A stretch of DNA of 64,000 nt from Byssochlamys sp. IMV 00236. Lineage: Eukaryota > Ascomycota > Eurotiomycetes > Eurotiales > Thermoascaceae. Made by a program: the position numbers and the translations under genes. Below, one piece after another: positions 36,232-48,695 of this stretch (the first letter of the stretch is position 1; every line of letters begins with the position of its first letter). The stretch spans positions 183,034 through 247,033 of the forward strand of contig MSJH02000504.1 of NCBI GenBank assembly GCA_001931875.2, written 5' to 3'. Under the pieces are notes generated by a model. That model did not search any database. It was not told the origin of the DNA and worked only from the letters and a program-made list of their open reading frames with translations.

Positions 36232-36851
36232 CTGCAATAGGTCACTGAAGAAGATGACAATGTGATGGTCGAAGAATTCGACGCATACTCGTTCTTCTGC
36301 ACTTTACCCCTCTTCGATGGAGACTCTTATGCCGGGAGATAAACCAGATATGTTACCAGTCAGAGCTGGGCGAGACGACGATGACCCTGCTAGACATCAA
36401 AGGGAGAGTTCTGGGGATTGACTCCTCTGCGGTCTGATAGAATGGCAAGCCAGAAACCTCTGTTATTTCTCAACAAGTTCAGCACTCGAGAAGAGAGAAG
36501 CGAGAGACATAGTATGCTAAGGATAAACGCGGTTGTCCGTTATGAATGAGTTCGAATAAAGACAGTGGAGCAACAACGGACCGACGGGATAACCTTAAGT
36601 CGTCCCATGGTTCACAATTACTCATACTGAATCATACCGTATCACTCTATATCAATACATTCTATCTTGGAGAGAATTACCAGCAGACCTGAATGGCCGA
36701 GCCGGTCGACCTTAATTCGATTTTCTAGTATAAATTACCACCACCGTACTGTTCTGAAGTCACACAGAGTGATACTGTCGAGTACTTTGTGACGCATTGG
36801 TCCTGGAAGATTGAGTGCGGATGTTATTGATAAAGCAGTCGATCACGCAAG
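36232..36851. other. Upstream region of the APH-like gene
   Basis: This 620-bp region holds the candidate upstream pieces of the relic on the minus strand and the promoter of the plus-strand APH-like gene. Confidence 0.4.
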
Positions 36852-38048
36852 ATGGGCGGGGTAACGGATCATCTCCCCGCACCGTTCGCAGATGAAGAGA
36901 TCTTCTCTCTTCTAGATTCCATCTCTCTTCCCCAACCGATCTCGATCAAACCGTTAAAAGTTACAGCAGCTTTCCATACGATTTACATCCTTACTTATGC
37001 CCCAGAAGCCATTTCGCAGGTGTACCGTGGAACCTCCATAAAGTCTACAACAGAGCCTTTCGATCTCGTTCTCCGTATCGCTGGCGACCATATTCCACAC
37101 ATCAAGACCGAGAATGAAGCCGCGGTACTCAAATGGTTACGACAAAATACGGGCATCCCAGTCCCAGACGTGATTGCATACGATGTCTCGACGCAAAACT
37201 CACTACATCGCGAATTCATTATCCTGAACCGATGTCCGGGCGTGCCCATCTCCGATATCTACGATTCGCTCACGCCTGGACAATTAGAGTCTATTTTGAA
37301 GCAACTCATGGAGATATTGAAGGAGCTTCATTCTCATCCCTTTGACTCCATCGGAGGACTCACTCATGCTCCTAGTGACCCAGAGACAATCAGACCCGGC
37401 CCTATCCTCGACGAGTGGTTCTGGTTTGAGCCAGACATCAAGATTCACTTCCCGCCCAGCGAAACGTATACCACAATAAACATATCGGGCCCCTTCCCAT
37501 CGTATACGTCTTACATTGCTGCACTGGTCGAGAAATACGTGCATATCGCTCGTATGCACCCGTCTCTCGACTTTCTGAGACCACTTCTTCCACGCCTCTC
37601 TGCGTTCATCTCAAGACTACCTGCACATGCAGCGACGCTCGATAATGTCCCCATCCGCCTAGCACACAAAGATCTCCACTTCGCCAATATCCTCTACGAT
37701 CCTACCACAGAACGCATCACGGCCATTCTAGATTGGGAGTTCTCCGGGACGGTTCCGTTTCCACTCTGGGATCCCCCACGGGCGTTCCTCTGGAATTGTC
37801 GAGACGGAGAGGAATCCTATAATGAGAAGAACAGGCTGAGAGAGCGGTTCGCACAGATGTGTCGCGAAGAGGGAGGGGAGTATCTGGTAAAGGATGCTGA
37901 GTTCACGAGCGAAAGTCAAGAGAAGGCGTACAAGGTGGCGAATTTGATGAGATGGTTTACTTCATTTGTCCCGAAGGGGCGATTTGTGGATCGAGTAGAC
38001 GGGTGGATGGTAGAGTTGGCAAAGGAGTTGGAGGCCTTTGGTGTCTAG
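36852..38048 (+). CDS. Aminoglycoside phosphotransferase (APH)-family protein
   Basis: Single-exon gene of 398 aa with ATG at 36852. It has the protein-kinase-like fold of the APH family. The N-lobe has FDLVLRIAGDHIPHIKTENE (nucleotide-binding Lys/Glu region) and WLRQNTGIPVPDVIAYD. The catalytic Brenner-type motif is LAHKDLHFANILYD near residue 280, and the metal-binding segment is ITAILDWEFSG. Large fungal families of this type have mostly unknown substrates; antibiotic resistance should not be assumed. Both catalytic Asp residues and the Asn are present, so it is likely an active small-molecule kinase (inference). Confidence 0.9.
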   Translation: MGGVTDHLPAPFADEEIFSLLDSISLPQPISIKPLKVTAAFHTIYILTYAPEAISQVYRGTSIKSTTEPFDLVLRIAGDHIPHIKTENEAAVLKWLRQNTGIPVPDVIAYDVSTQNSLHREFIILNRCPGVPISDIYDSLTPGQLESILKQLMEILKELHSHPFDSIGGLTHAPSDPETIRPGPILDEWFWFEPDIKIHFPPSETYTTINISGPFPSYTSYIAALVEKYVHIARMHPSLDFLRPLLPRLSAFISRLPAHAATLDNVPIRLAHKDLHFANILYDPTTERITAILDWEFSGTVPFPLWDPPRAFLWNCRDGEESYNEKNRLRERFAQMCREEGGEYLVKDAEFTSESQEKAYKVANLMRWFTSFVPKGRFVDRVDGWMVELAKELEAFGV

Positions 38049-41000
38049 GCAGACATCTGTCCTGAATCATGATCAAGCAAATGCATGTATAGTTGTAACG
38101 GACTTACCACACGGTACAGGCCAGAGTAATCAGGCAAAGATGTACTGTAAGAAACAAAACCCGTCCGGATATCCACGGATATTTTGTCATTTATCCTGTC
38201 AGAACCGCAACAAAGCGAGCGTAAAGACGTCATATTGCCGGGAGTAGCCGCTATGCCTTGATAAGAGCCGTTTCCGCGCCATATGTATATCAACTGTGCT
38301 CCCCCAATGCCAGGTGAACCTCTGTCGGATGAATTATGGATGAATTGTTGCCTAAATCTGCTGGTGAGTCAATCCGGAGCTATAGGGGCTTTGGGAAGGG
38401 GGATCCGATGGTTGAGAGTTTCTACGACGCGCCAACTCAGCCATAGAAGCCTCATTCTTTCTAACTTGCGTGATTTATCCAGGCCGTGCGTGATCTTTCC
38501 AAGCCGTTGCCTAAACGGGGCATTACTCTCAGGACGAGTAGGGTGACCGTTGATTTCTGATGATGAGAACGCTCTCTACCATAAAAGTGGAAACGAGATT
38601 GAGGACGGATTGTCTGTGCTGTGCAACAGTGTTCTAGCAAGGCGCAGTCAAATCAAAAGATACTGAACCAGGGACAAGTGCATAGCCCCCCGAGTTCAGT
38701 GGTCGAGCCAATAAGTATGCGCTTGAATGGAAGTCAATTGCTCTTCCGTGGTTGCCCGCAGTCTCATTCAGGTGAATGACATTGACTGCAGCGCGGAGTT
38801 CGTCCCCACCGTATGGTGAGTATTTAACAGAATTATGTCCAGTCACTTAATCACATTTTCCCAGAGAGATTGACGTGGCTCATGATATCCTGTGTCAAGG
38901 CAGTGCAATTGGGGACGTCCCATGTCTGATGGAGCAGGTTGTAGCTCGGCCATCGTCCGCAGACATGCATCGTTCTTGCACTGCCTTCTGTAGAGGTGGT
39001 ACTTAATGGACAGACAATCGAATCTTGCCCAACTGTAACAACACTGTAGAGATGGTATTCCGACAGCTGAGGAGGGGGGGGTTGGTAGGTACACTCGGCA
39101 TCGCCAATTAGTTACCATTGAGTTAGTTCCGTCATCAGGGACATCAGGGACAACCGGCGATAGAGGCTCTGCGGGTGTAAGCTCCGGTTGCTGCCCGATG
39201 ATTTCTTGATCCATGTTCCGATCGCAAATCTCCGGCGTTTTGGCGTCGAGTCTCAACACTTATCGGGTCTATCCATCGGGGGACCCCGCGTGAGCGACGT
39301 TCTCCCGGACAAGCGCCGTGGTAAGGTACTGTAACGAACCGTCCAGCTGTCTTGTAAGCGTCCGTGTAACTTCTGACGCTTCTCGAACAAAACGAGGATC
39401 GGGTTGAAAGTTGCTAACTTTAGCGTTCCAGGAAGATAACTAGAGCTCTCATGGCTCTACTCTAGCATGCTGGATGCGAGTGATTTCCGGACATCCGTAA
39501 GGCCTCCCATTGAGACTGCAGTGAACGGAGAGACTACCTGTTCAGACCGGGGCGTGATTCGACCATTGGGCTATTTTTACCGTCTCTCTTCGCGTATGGA
39601 GGAGAGTATGCCTCCTGTCTGCTGCATGGCTACTGCTTGTCCCCCGTTTGGGATGAGCAGCGCAGGAGCTGGCACGAGAGCCGCGCACAGATTTGGCTAG
39701 AGATCGACATCGCACTGAGACAAGAGGTGCGCGTTCGCTGCCAGACATCTCGGCTATTATCGATGGGGACCAGCGAGCATGAGCGCTTCGGAGGGAGAAA
39801 CTGACTTGATTATTGAGTCTTTCTCACCGCTTTCTGAGAGTTTCTTTTTTTCCCTTTTTCCTTTTTTCGACTATGTACCATCAAAGGCGATTTGCTGAGT
39901 CTCAAAGCTGAAACGCTGGCATTTTCAATTGACTTTAGACTTCTCAGCGGTCCATGCGCGGCGGCTGAGAAAAACAACGCTCTGAAGAGCCGAGGTCGTT
40001 CAAGTTCGCGATGCGATGCAAAAATGAAAATGACAAGCATGGCCCCTGTACTAGTTATTATTGCATCTTGCTTGCACCGCCACTCGCCCACGTGGAGCAT
40101 TCTTCTTTGTTTCAGGAACACAAGCAGACTCTGGAGATACCTTCGATAAGCTTAACTATCTAGCCGACAATGGGATGGTATGGCCCACGGAGCCTGTGGC
40201 GAGCCCTGGAGGTCCCGTCTGGTCAGCAGAACGGGTTAGTTATTATTTCCGAGCAAGCTTTGTACAACAAGACCAAGAGACCAAAACACGGAATCCAGTA
40301 TCCAGCTACCCAAAACGCAGCCTCCATCAGAGGTCACACGCCCATCGTCAGTGAACTCACCGCTCGCTCACCACCTGCTGCTTCGCCCGGAGGATGCCAA
40401 GAGGGAGCTCGTCGTCCTTGATAGCCTGGCGCGAAGACATCGAAACCGTCGTCTGAACTACTTTAGGGCAGCTCAAGACGCTACTCGGATGATGTGCAGT
40501 TGTTCACACTAGTTGGCTCACGGGAGCCATGATCCGAAAACAATAATACGGAGTAGATATAGATTATAGGGACCAAGCACGTGGCAACGACGCAATCGCC
40601 GAGAGAAGCTAAGTTTTGACATCAGTGAGAAACGGCCGATAAGTATTGTCAAGGAAACACCGCCCTATCAGGCGCAGTTATGCGATTGTTTTCCATCCCT
40701 AGCCGTAACTGTTACTGCAAGGTTCTTGACCCGAGGGCTTGGTATACGGGTCGCAAGGAATCGTTCTATGGAACACAAGCTGGCGATTAATGCAGAGTCG
40801 CATAGGACAGATCGGACTGTTTTTTTCCAAGCCGTAGCGAAGCGTCTCTTGTGCTCTAGCGACTTTCCGCGACTGGATATGCTGGGATGGCCTGCGCGGT
40901 AAGTTAGCCAACGGTCTGAGAACGCAACACGACTGAGAAATAAGATTGGCCGAAACAACGGTAATTGCAATCGGGGCTGGCTAAGGACCCCTTCATCTTC

Positions 41001-41707
41001 TCGCTGTACACGTCACTGGGGAACCGTAAGCCGGAGTGCCTATCTCGGTCTTCACTCTATCTAGTGTCTCGCCAAGGCCGTGTTGCCAATTAGATTGCAT
41101 GGCAGACAGAGTTGTGTATGTGTTAGAAAGCGCGAAGAAGATCATCATCTAGGATCATTCTTTCAAATTAGGTCCGGAGGTTTTCATCAAATTGGACATG
41201 ACACTAAGCGATCCTCCTCCCTGGGGTTTCGTCCGAAGAGGCGGACTCCTGATCTCCTAGATCGACATGGAAGACGCAATCCCGATTGCTGCAATGTCAG
41301 CGACTAGGGAGCTCTAGGTCCAGTCATAGCCCTCTCTCCGCGTCAGAATCTCGTCTGGATCTGTCTGGGGATAGGTTGCCTTGTCTTTCTTCTTCCGCAG
41401 ACCGTACCATATACATACTGTATCGTCGTAAATGCGGCTGCATGTATCGTTTCATCCGTAACGAAAGATACGAATCTTCGCTGGAGGCCGGGTGAGCTCT
41501 TATCACCCGAACATCTCTGGCCGACAGCGAGAGATAAATCCTGACCTCGCTCACGCAGACGAATTTCCGGAGTATGTCTGGAAGCCCGCTGTTTCCTCTT
41601 CTCTGTCGAGCCCGTACATTGTCAATGCCGTGGCCCAAGGGTCATTAATTGATCATATTGAACTCGATACTGTCACTTCTGCACATCTGCATATCCTCTC
41701 CGTCTCC
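38049..41707. other. Long gene-poor interval
   Basis: About 3.7 kb with only short frames. One minus-strand frame at 38843-39259 has a few cysteines (CKNDACLRTM) but no start, signal or splice model that holds. The right end (41462-41707) is open in frame with the zinc-finger gene but has no ATG, so it is treated as leader or missed exon. Confidence 0.45.
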
Positions 41708-43902
41708 ATGGCGCATCCTCATAGACGGCCGTCACTGGGGTCTCATGGCACCATGGGCTCAGCACAGGAGGTCTTAATTCGCGGTAGGGATTATGACGGA
41801 CAACCCACTATTGCTCTTCCTGACCTCATTCTCCCAGGTCCCGATAGCAATTACATAGTATGAGCTTCATATTCTGTTGTTGTACTGGGTTAACGATCAT
41901 TCTAGTATTCCGATGTGTCGCACCCTACCCATGTCCCGACATCGACGAGTCCCACAAGTCTAGGCGCATACGAACACCACGATTTCGACCCTATGGATTC
42001 TCAGTATGAACAGACTGAGAGCTCTCTGCAAGATCTCACGCAAATAGGATCCGGACTTACCGTCAACGCTGATCCGGCTAGTGTCCTAGAGGGGACAGAG
42101 TATCTACAAAATTGGCCAAGTATGTCCACGGCGAGTGATCGAATTCCTCTGGCAGTATGGGGAGACGAATTGGAGCAAAGGCGAATGAATGCAATATGGT
42201 CGCTGTGGGGATTTCCAGATGATGGTCCACAGCTCAGCTATGCCGATACGTTGCGACAGCTCGAGAGGTGGGTGCATCTGCAGCAGGGGATGATGTCAAT
42301 AATACAGTCAGGTTGGGAGGAACCACGACCTGCAAGAACACCCAGACCTGCAGGTATCCAACCACAAAGACCCGGAGGACGCTACTGTTGTGTTGAATGC
42401 AACGACGGACGACTGTTTGCTCACAAGAGCATAATACAGCGTCACATAATAGCTGAGCACACGAAGCATAAATTTTACATATGCCGTCAATGCAATGTCC
42501 TCACATACAGACGTGACAAAGTGAATGATCATTATAGAAGTCATTCTCGCGACGGCGCAAATCATTCTCGCCACAGAGCACTGGCAAAAGAACAAATCGA
42601 CAGTCTCCGGCGGTTAACAGATAGACCTGCTCCCAGACAATGCAGATGGTGTCGCGAGAATGTCGTCAGCTGGGACGGTCTTGTAAATTGCATGATCGAA
42701 CATGGCCGCCTTCCTGAGCAGTCAGATGATATTTCTGGCAATTCTGTCAACAATGGCAATGGTGGAAACCCTGGAGGGAGACCTGGTGATGGAAACAATC
42801 ACGGCCCAGGCCCAGCTGGCGGAGGAAGCAGTGGCATGCCACAGCAAGGAAGTTTGAACTACCTGTCAGGTATAGATCGATCCATTGAGTCGAGCCTCTG
42901 GAACCTTGGGAGTAGTCGTCGCTCTTCTCAAAGTACCAGTTCGACCCAACCAAAGCCCAAGTTCTCGGAGCGTGACTCGCCTTTCCCAGCTGGATCTGTT
43001 ATAGATGATGGAGATTCACAGTCCAAGTCTCAGTCAGACTCGATAAGATCTGACGTACTCCAGCGTGCGGTGAAGACCAAGGATCGGAAGTCAAAAAGGT
43101 CTCGCCAGGATATACCCCCAAGAGAGTGCAGGAAATGTGGACACATCGTCGGTTCCTACTTTAACTGTCCTCAGGATGGTACTGCGACGTTCGGCTGTCA
43201 TAAGTGCAACCACGACGGACAGGCTCAACTGCGACCTTTGTGCCTTGTGGGGGGATACGGACAGTACAAAGGAAACGTGCGCAGTCTATCGCTCGACAGA
43301 GTCTCCAAGAAACCTTGCATTCATCCAGCAGTGAAGAACATTCACCGTTCCATTAACTCGGTGGTCTACAAGGGCTTGTTATGCTCTATACCCCCCTACG
43401 ACGAAGCGACGCAAGAAATCACAGGCTCCAGGAAAGTGTTCTCCGACCAATTACCATTGTCGCGGATCTTGATAAGTGTGTATTACCGTTCTGTCTCTCT
43501 AACTATTTACCTTTGTATATCGGTCTGATTGTAGAGCCAGGTCTGCGTATATTTGAACCTGGAGCTATGATTGCCACCACGCAAAGGAAATTAGAGCCCC
43601 CTCGTCTGACTCGGTCTGACGCCATCCCCTCTTCACTGCACCATCGTGGCGGCGCTTCTATGTATGGAACAGCCAAATCAACCTCGACCACTATTACCAT
43701 TTCAGGGCCTAAAAGCGATCTCATAAGGGTCCATCATAAGCGACTATCCGCGCTTCGGACAAGACTACGGTCGTCGCTATGCTCCTTGTCCTCCAAGCAA
43801 CTACTGTCTCCATGCACATGTCTCAGACAGAATCAGAAGACGACAACCTTGAGTATAGCCCAGATTGGGATAGTATATCTCGATCAAACTTCGCTCCCGT
43901 AA
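41708..43902 (+). CDS. C2H2 zinc-finger protein, 3' end uncertain
   Basis: Model of 695 aa with introns 41858-41905 and 43476-43534. The first ATG in the open frame is at 41708 (MAHPHRRPSLG); the frame is open upstream to 41462, so an earlier exon is possible. Two zinc fingers lie mid-protein: YCCVECNDGRLFAHKSIIQR followed by H-x4-H, then a classic CRQCNVLTYRRDKVNDHYRS ending H (C-x2-C-x12-H-x3-H). A CRWC pair and a later Cys-rich region (CRKCGHIVG, FGCHKCNHDG) follow. Between them is a Gly/Asn/Ser-rich linker. A transcription or nucleic-acid role is inferred. After about 43730 the reading frame loses protein-like character while another frame (43842-44192; ESEDDNLEYSPDWDSISRS) gains it, which suggests a further intron or a frameshift. 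Confidence 0.65.
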
Positions 43903-44192
43903 TGGGCAGAATTGTCCATTATATGTTTATTCAGCTGCTACGGTCCCTGCCATGTCAGATGTTGAATGCATGGAAGCAAGTTTGTCAAGTCAATATGACC
44001 CCTCCTATGATGGATTTACATGAGGATTCATCTGCGATTATGACCATTTTATCGGTTGCAATAACGAGGCTTCGCGATCTAGCCACATGCTCACCATGGA
44101 TTGAACCGATTATTGTGATTGACGACGCACATGGCTTTTATATACCACAGGCACTGCAGCAATACCGGACTGGAACTTGGAGAATCACTTGA
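43842..44192 (+). other. Open stretch possibly continuing the zinc-finger gene
   Basis: Coding-like plus-strand frame: ESEDDNLEYSPDWDSISRS, then FAPVMGRIVHYMFIQLLRS, and SPWIEPIIVIDDAHGFYIPQ before a TGA. It overlaps the out-of-frame end of the zinc-finger model. A splice from about 43730 (gtccat) to the acceptor at about 43838 (tctcag) would join them in frame. Low certainty. Confidence 0.3.
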
Positions 44193-44427
44193 ATGATGCT
44201 TCAACCCTGGGGTATTCGAAAAAGACCGTCTTTCATTCGTCTACTCGATTATCAGGACATGCTAGAGAGAGTGTCCGCCTCTCTCCTGTATCACACAGGG
44301 CTGATTTGACCACCAACGGGGATAGCAAGGGGTAAAACCCAGACTTTATCAAGCAGATGACGCCAGAGAATTATCCGTGAGACGAAGCGCCAAACATATT
44401 GGTGCTGCTGGGGTTCAGAAAATACCT

Positions 44428-44481
44428 NNNNNNNNNNNNNNNNNNNNNNNNNNNNNNNNNNNNNNNNNNNNNNNNNNNNNN
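44428..44481. other. Assembly gap (54 N)
   Basis: A run of N interrupts the sequence, so true length and content here are unknown. Confidence 0.99.
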
Positions 44482-45419
44482 CGATTCCCTTATAGTTTTG
44501 CGATGTCGACAATTGACTATTTGGATTCAAACAAATACACAAGACAATGAGCAGCGACTATCACGTATGTGGAGTTTATTTGGGGGAGATGTATCGCTAG
44601 GGGTTAATTGTTTCTATAATGTTGGGTTATTCACTACAATGAGGCGAGCTAATGTGTTCTTCTGTTTTATACTGTTTTCCATTCGTGTTGTTACTTTCTT
44701 TGGGTTGATTCATGTTCATTCTGTCTATATATCCCCTTGGATTGATTCTAAACCTATGATGAACACGGGCAAATTGACAAATACGATATACGGCACGGCA
44801 GTACGAAGTGGGATTATGTACTGATGATGGTGTGATTTTCCTTTTATATATGTTCCTCTTATATTCCCCCTAAGTTTAGTATTTTCCCTTACTGAAATGA
44901 ATTTATGACTTCTCTATACCTATAAAATCTCTCGAGAATGGAAGGAATTTTTCCAGTTAACAAATACATAGACACCTCATTGAGGTTTATAAACTTCTGC
45001 AGTTATATTTTCAACTGGATTAGTAGTAAAACCTATATATATAGCAGAAAGTTACGTATCATACTTATATCTAACACCAGACTTGTTTTGTCTTTGCACG
45101 CACGTGTGCTTGTATACTCATAAATTCTTCCCTGAAAGCTAAAAAAGAACACGGTCTATCCTGATCAATCAAAGATAGATAGTTTACTCCAAAATCGCAG
45201 TTAGCAAGTAAAGACTTATGACAGCCTATCGGCATTATAAGCGGGATTTGCGTCACCTGTCCTTGATAACGCGACACCTAATCGCCTTAACCGGCATCCA
45301 CAACGTAACCGCATTCCTCGGAAAGCTCTAGAAACCAGATACCCGGCAATTATCATCCCAATTTACCATAACTCACGCAATAACGCCTTAAAAAGCCCAG
45401 GGATGGACCTTAAAAGTTT

Positions 45420-45455
45420 CCATATCGGGTCATGAGACCATATCGGGTCATGAGA
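45420..45455. repeat. Perfect 18-bp tandem duplication
   Basis: The unit ccatatcgggtcatgaga occurs twice head to tail (45420-45437, 45438-45455). Confidence 0.9.
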
Positions 45456-46934
45456 TGTGTCCAACATCAGGTTCTTGATATGTTCTGAACGATGTATGTA
45501 TGCGTATAGATAGACTCTACGTTCAGTAAAGCCCTGGAAGATGATCACTATGTCATCCATCTTTGCTATCCGTATGAACTGACATTTCACCTCGAACGGG
45601 ACCCACAGGAGCTGCTGGAGCTCCAGGCTAGAGCTACCCTTGCGGATATGTCGAATGTGGATTCCGGCGGCTAGAGGGTTTTCTGGTGGAGTAGAAAGTT
45701 CCTCCTAAGTAATACGGGCCGATCCTATGGTTTGGAGCTCTTGTAAGCTGTGATTGCGCGCACCGTCAGTGTAACTAACATATGCGAGAAAGTAGACACA
45801 GGCGTCTTGACCGTGAGATATGTTTTGAGATAGCTCTATGACGGCAGTATGATATGGCGGTCCATGTGAACTCCATCTGGCTTATCTGTCTCCGTCTTAT
45901 ATGCCTTTTGATACCGGCTGCTTGGCAGAGAGGTGATCCATTCTGGATAGTTAGGACTGGAGAGAGGGGATAGCGGACTAAATAACTAGTAGACAATGAA
46001 GGTTTAGCTACGCTCTTTCAAAACTAGCTTTCTCTGTACAGAAGCAGTGCAGTTCTGAAACTGGACCTGAGTAACGATATCAAAAAATCTCGGTTCCACT
46101 GTGAGGGTCCGGCTCCTTGGTACTTAGATATACATGCATGACAGTTGGGATATCGGGACAGGGTTTCTATAGAGTAACTCTAACAACTAACAAAAAAGAA
46201 GACAATCTAGGGGTGAATATCCTAGTGATCGACGTCAAGGAATGTAGGGCTTGGAGTTCAGAGCGACGGATTCTATATCATTGTGGGTCCGCAGACGCCT
46301 CCAAGAATGAAACATCTAGGGGTCCAACTGTATCGAACCAATCAATTATTGTGGAAAAACTCCCAGGTCTATACTGTAGAATTATATGGGATATAATGCA
46401 CCGTTGACAGAAGCTTGGGTCAGTGCATCTCTCCACCCGCAGACTCTTGCAGCTTCGTTCTGCATAAGCGCGGAACTACCCATTCGCGGCGCGTACACTT
46501 AGAGTATGGAGCTCACATTTTATGAAGCTCCTACTCCATGGGGTGGTTCCGTTATTCCCGAATTATGTCTCTTAACAGGGCAGACGACCAGCGGAGGAAT
46601 GCTTAGGGTGTCATAGGAGCTTTTTCTTATCTGTGAACACATCAGATGTAACAGCGATGAGCGGGGCGATCCACATATATTTCGCGTAGCTGTAGATCTC
46701 CTAGTGATCATGTCGAGCAGGACTTTTGGTTTCCTTTTCCAATTTTTTCCCATTATATATGGTCCGAGGACAGTGCCTTGGGGTAAGTGAAACGGCTATT
46801 GGAAAATTTGACCGGGATATACACGGTACGATTTGTTCCGAATTGTTGCGAGTTGTAGCTTTATAGCTATTGGTAAGGCTGGAGGGTACGTGGGACGGTT
46901 CCAAGGGACGTGACGCGACGTCTATGCTATTGCC

Positions 46935-48695
46935 ATGGCTCTCAATATAGAATTGCAGACGGGCAAGAACCCTTTCGGTGAGTATTCGTCTTGACAATCA
47001 ACACATGCTATCGTTGTTCGAAACACTTTGATAGATCTATATGCTGACCTTATTATCAGAATCTTCCAAGGACGACATCAGAATTCACGCCCTACAAGAA
47101 AAGCCGTCATTCTCCACCCTTGGTACACCTGGCCCATCTCGCCCTGAGACTCCAGTGCATAATGACCACCAGCATGATGACAATGCAGGCTTGGCGACTG
47201 AATTCTCAACGGTATATATAAATGAATATCATTTCTTCATTCGAAGAGAAATTGACTGATACATGTAAACAGGCCAAGAAAGCATTCATTGAAGTTGCCG
47301 TGAATCTTGCCAACTTGACAGTTACTCTCGGCGCGTCTCTCCCCAGTGGAGCTGAAGACTCGCTCAATAAAGCTTTCGGTATCACCTCTCAATACCAGTT
47401 CACGTTGCCTGTGTCTGTGTTCCTGATTGGATACATATTCGGACCCATTCTGTTCGCTCCCCTGTCAGAATCCTGGGGGCGGCGACCTGTCTATCTATCT
47501 TCTTTTGCTATATATACGGCTTTTACATTGGGCTGTGCCCTTGCGCCGAATTGGCCTGCATTTTTATTCTTCCGCTTCATGCTTGGTTGCGGGGCTGCAG
47601 CACCGCAGACAGTCTCCAGCGGGCTGTTTTCAGACATCTATCAAGATCTAGGGCCTAGAGGACGAGCAGTGACGACGTTGGGACTTACAAGTAGCTTGGG
47701 CCCGCTGGTCGGACCAATAATCTCGGGATTCACATCAACCGTGCACTGGAAATGGCAGTTTTGGATATTGCTGGCACTCGAAGGTGTCAATTGGCCCTTG
47801 TTGATTATGATGCCTGGTGAGTATCCGCGAAGCTGTCGTTCATTCTAGAATTTCTTTGCTGATCATACCGATTATAGAAACACTGGCTACAAAGCGTAAA
47901 TCTCGCCAAACACATGACAAAGAACAAGCTCGACTCTCGACTTCGAGCAAAAAGCCGGAGAAATTCTCTCTCCTTGTACTCACACGCCCGATTCGAATGC
48001 TGGCAGAGCCAATCGTATTCTTCGCTGATATTTTCTTGCTCTATCAATATGTCATTTTCTACTTATACTTCGGAGCATACCCGATCGTCTTTCAGGATAC
48101 ATACGGGTTCTCTCCAGGATTCTCCTCGTTGATGTTTATCCCGACTGGTATTGGTGCCATACTTGGAGTATTTGTCTTCCTTGCCTGGGATGCATATCAT
48201 AGACGAGCAGTCCAGCAGGGGAAGCAATGGAGTCTCCGGGAAGAATATCGACGACTCCCACTCGCGTGTCTAGGAGGGCCTCTATTTGTGATATCCCAGT
48301 TCTGGCTAGGATGGACGGCCCGTCCTGACATCCATTGGATTATACCAGCGCTATCAGGCATCCCACTGGGAACGGGGGTGGATCTTAATGTCCTTGCGCT
48401 GAACAACTACCTCGCCGATGCCTACGATATGTACAGTTCCTCCGTCTTGGCGTCAAGTGTCTTCCTTCGCAACATTATCGCCTGTTTACTCCTGACATTG
48501 GCTACTTACCCACTATACCAGAACTTGGGCACTGCATGGGCTTGTACCCTTCTGGGTTGTCTCTGCATCCTACTAGTTCCTATTCCCTTCGCTTTTATCC
48601 GCTGGGGCCCGACTATGCGTGCGCGCAGCACTTTCTGCCAAAAACTAGCGCGCAACAGAGAAGAAATCTCCGACCAAGAGCAGTTGGTGGCGTAA
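46935..48695 (+). CDS. MFS transporter, drug/polyamine exporter type (DHA1)
   Basis: Predicted 518-aa protein from four exons, with introns 46978-47059, 47212-47272 and 47817-47877; the total is in frame. The ATG at 46935 gives MALNIELQTGKNPF. A ~90-residue cytosolic N-terminus is followed by twelve expected helices. The MFS loop motif after TM2 is APLSESWGRRPVYLSSF. Other typical text is SGLFSDIYQDLGPRGRAV, TSSLGPLVGPIISGF, the central loop PETLATKRKSRQTHDKE, and DIFLLYQYVIFYLYFGAYPI opening the second half. This places it with fungal DHA1 multidrug/polyamine proton antiporters. Substrate unknown. It lies near a dehydrogenase and a transcription factor, so export of a product of that locus is possible. 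Confidence 0.92.

Larger units (their letters stand above)
44200..46934. other. AT-rich, gene-poor region
   Basis: From about 44500 the sequence is visibly AT-rich with long T/A tracts and only short frames. Two short coding-like scraps occur on the plus strand. One runs 45528-45674 (HLCYPYELTFHLERDPQE, stop TAG). The other begins with the ATG at 46506 (MELTFYEAPTPWGG, 35 codons). Neither makes a gene. The right end has the promoter of the MFS gene. Confidence 0.5.

Noticed and set aside
36852..38048. Reading the APH-family gene as antibiotic resistance
   Set aside because: The fungal APH family is large with mostly unknown substrates; the motif alone does not show drug phosphorylation.
38843..39259. 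Cys-containing minus-strand frame resembling secreted-protein text
   Set aside because: No usable start or signal peptide, and no splice model holds.
44200..46934. Possible border of a giant transposable element
   Set aside because: No tyrosine recombinase, target-site repeat or element cargo is visible; only AT-richness and scraps.
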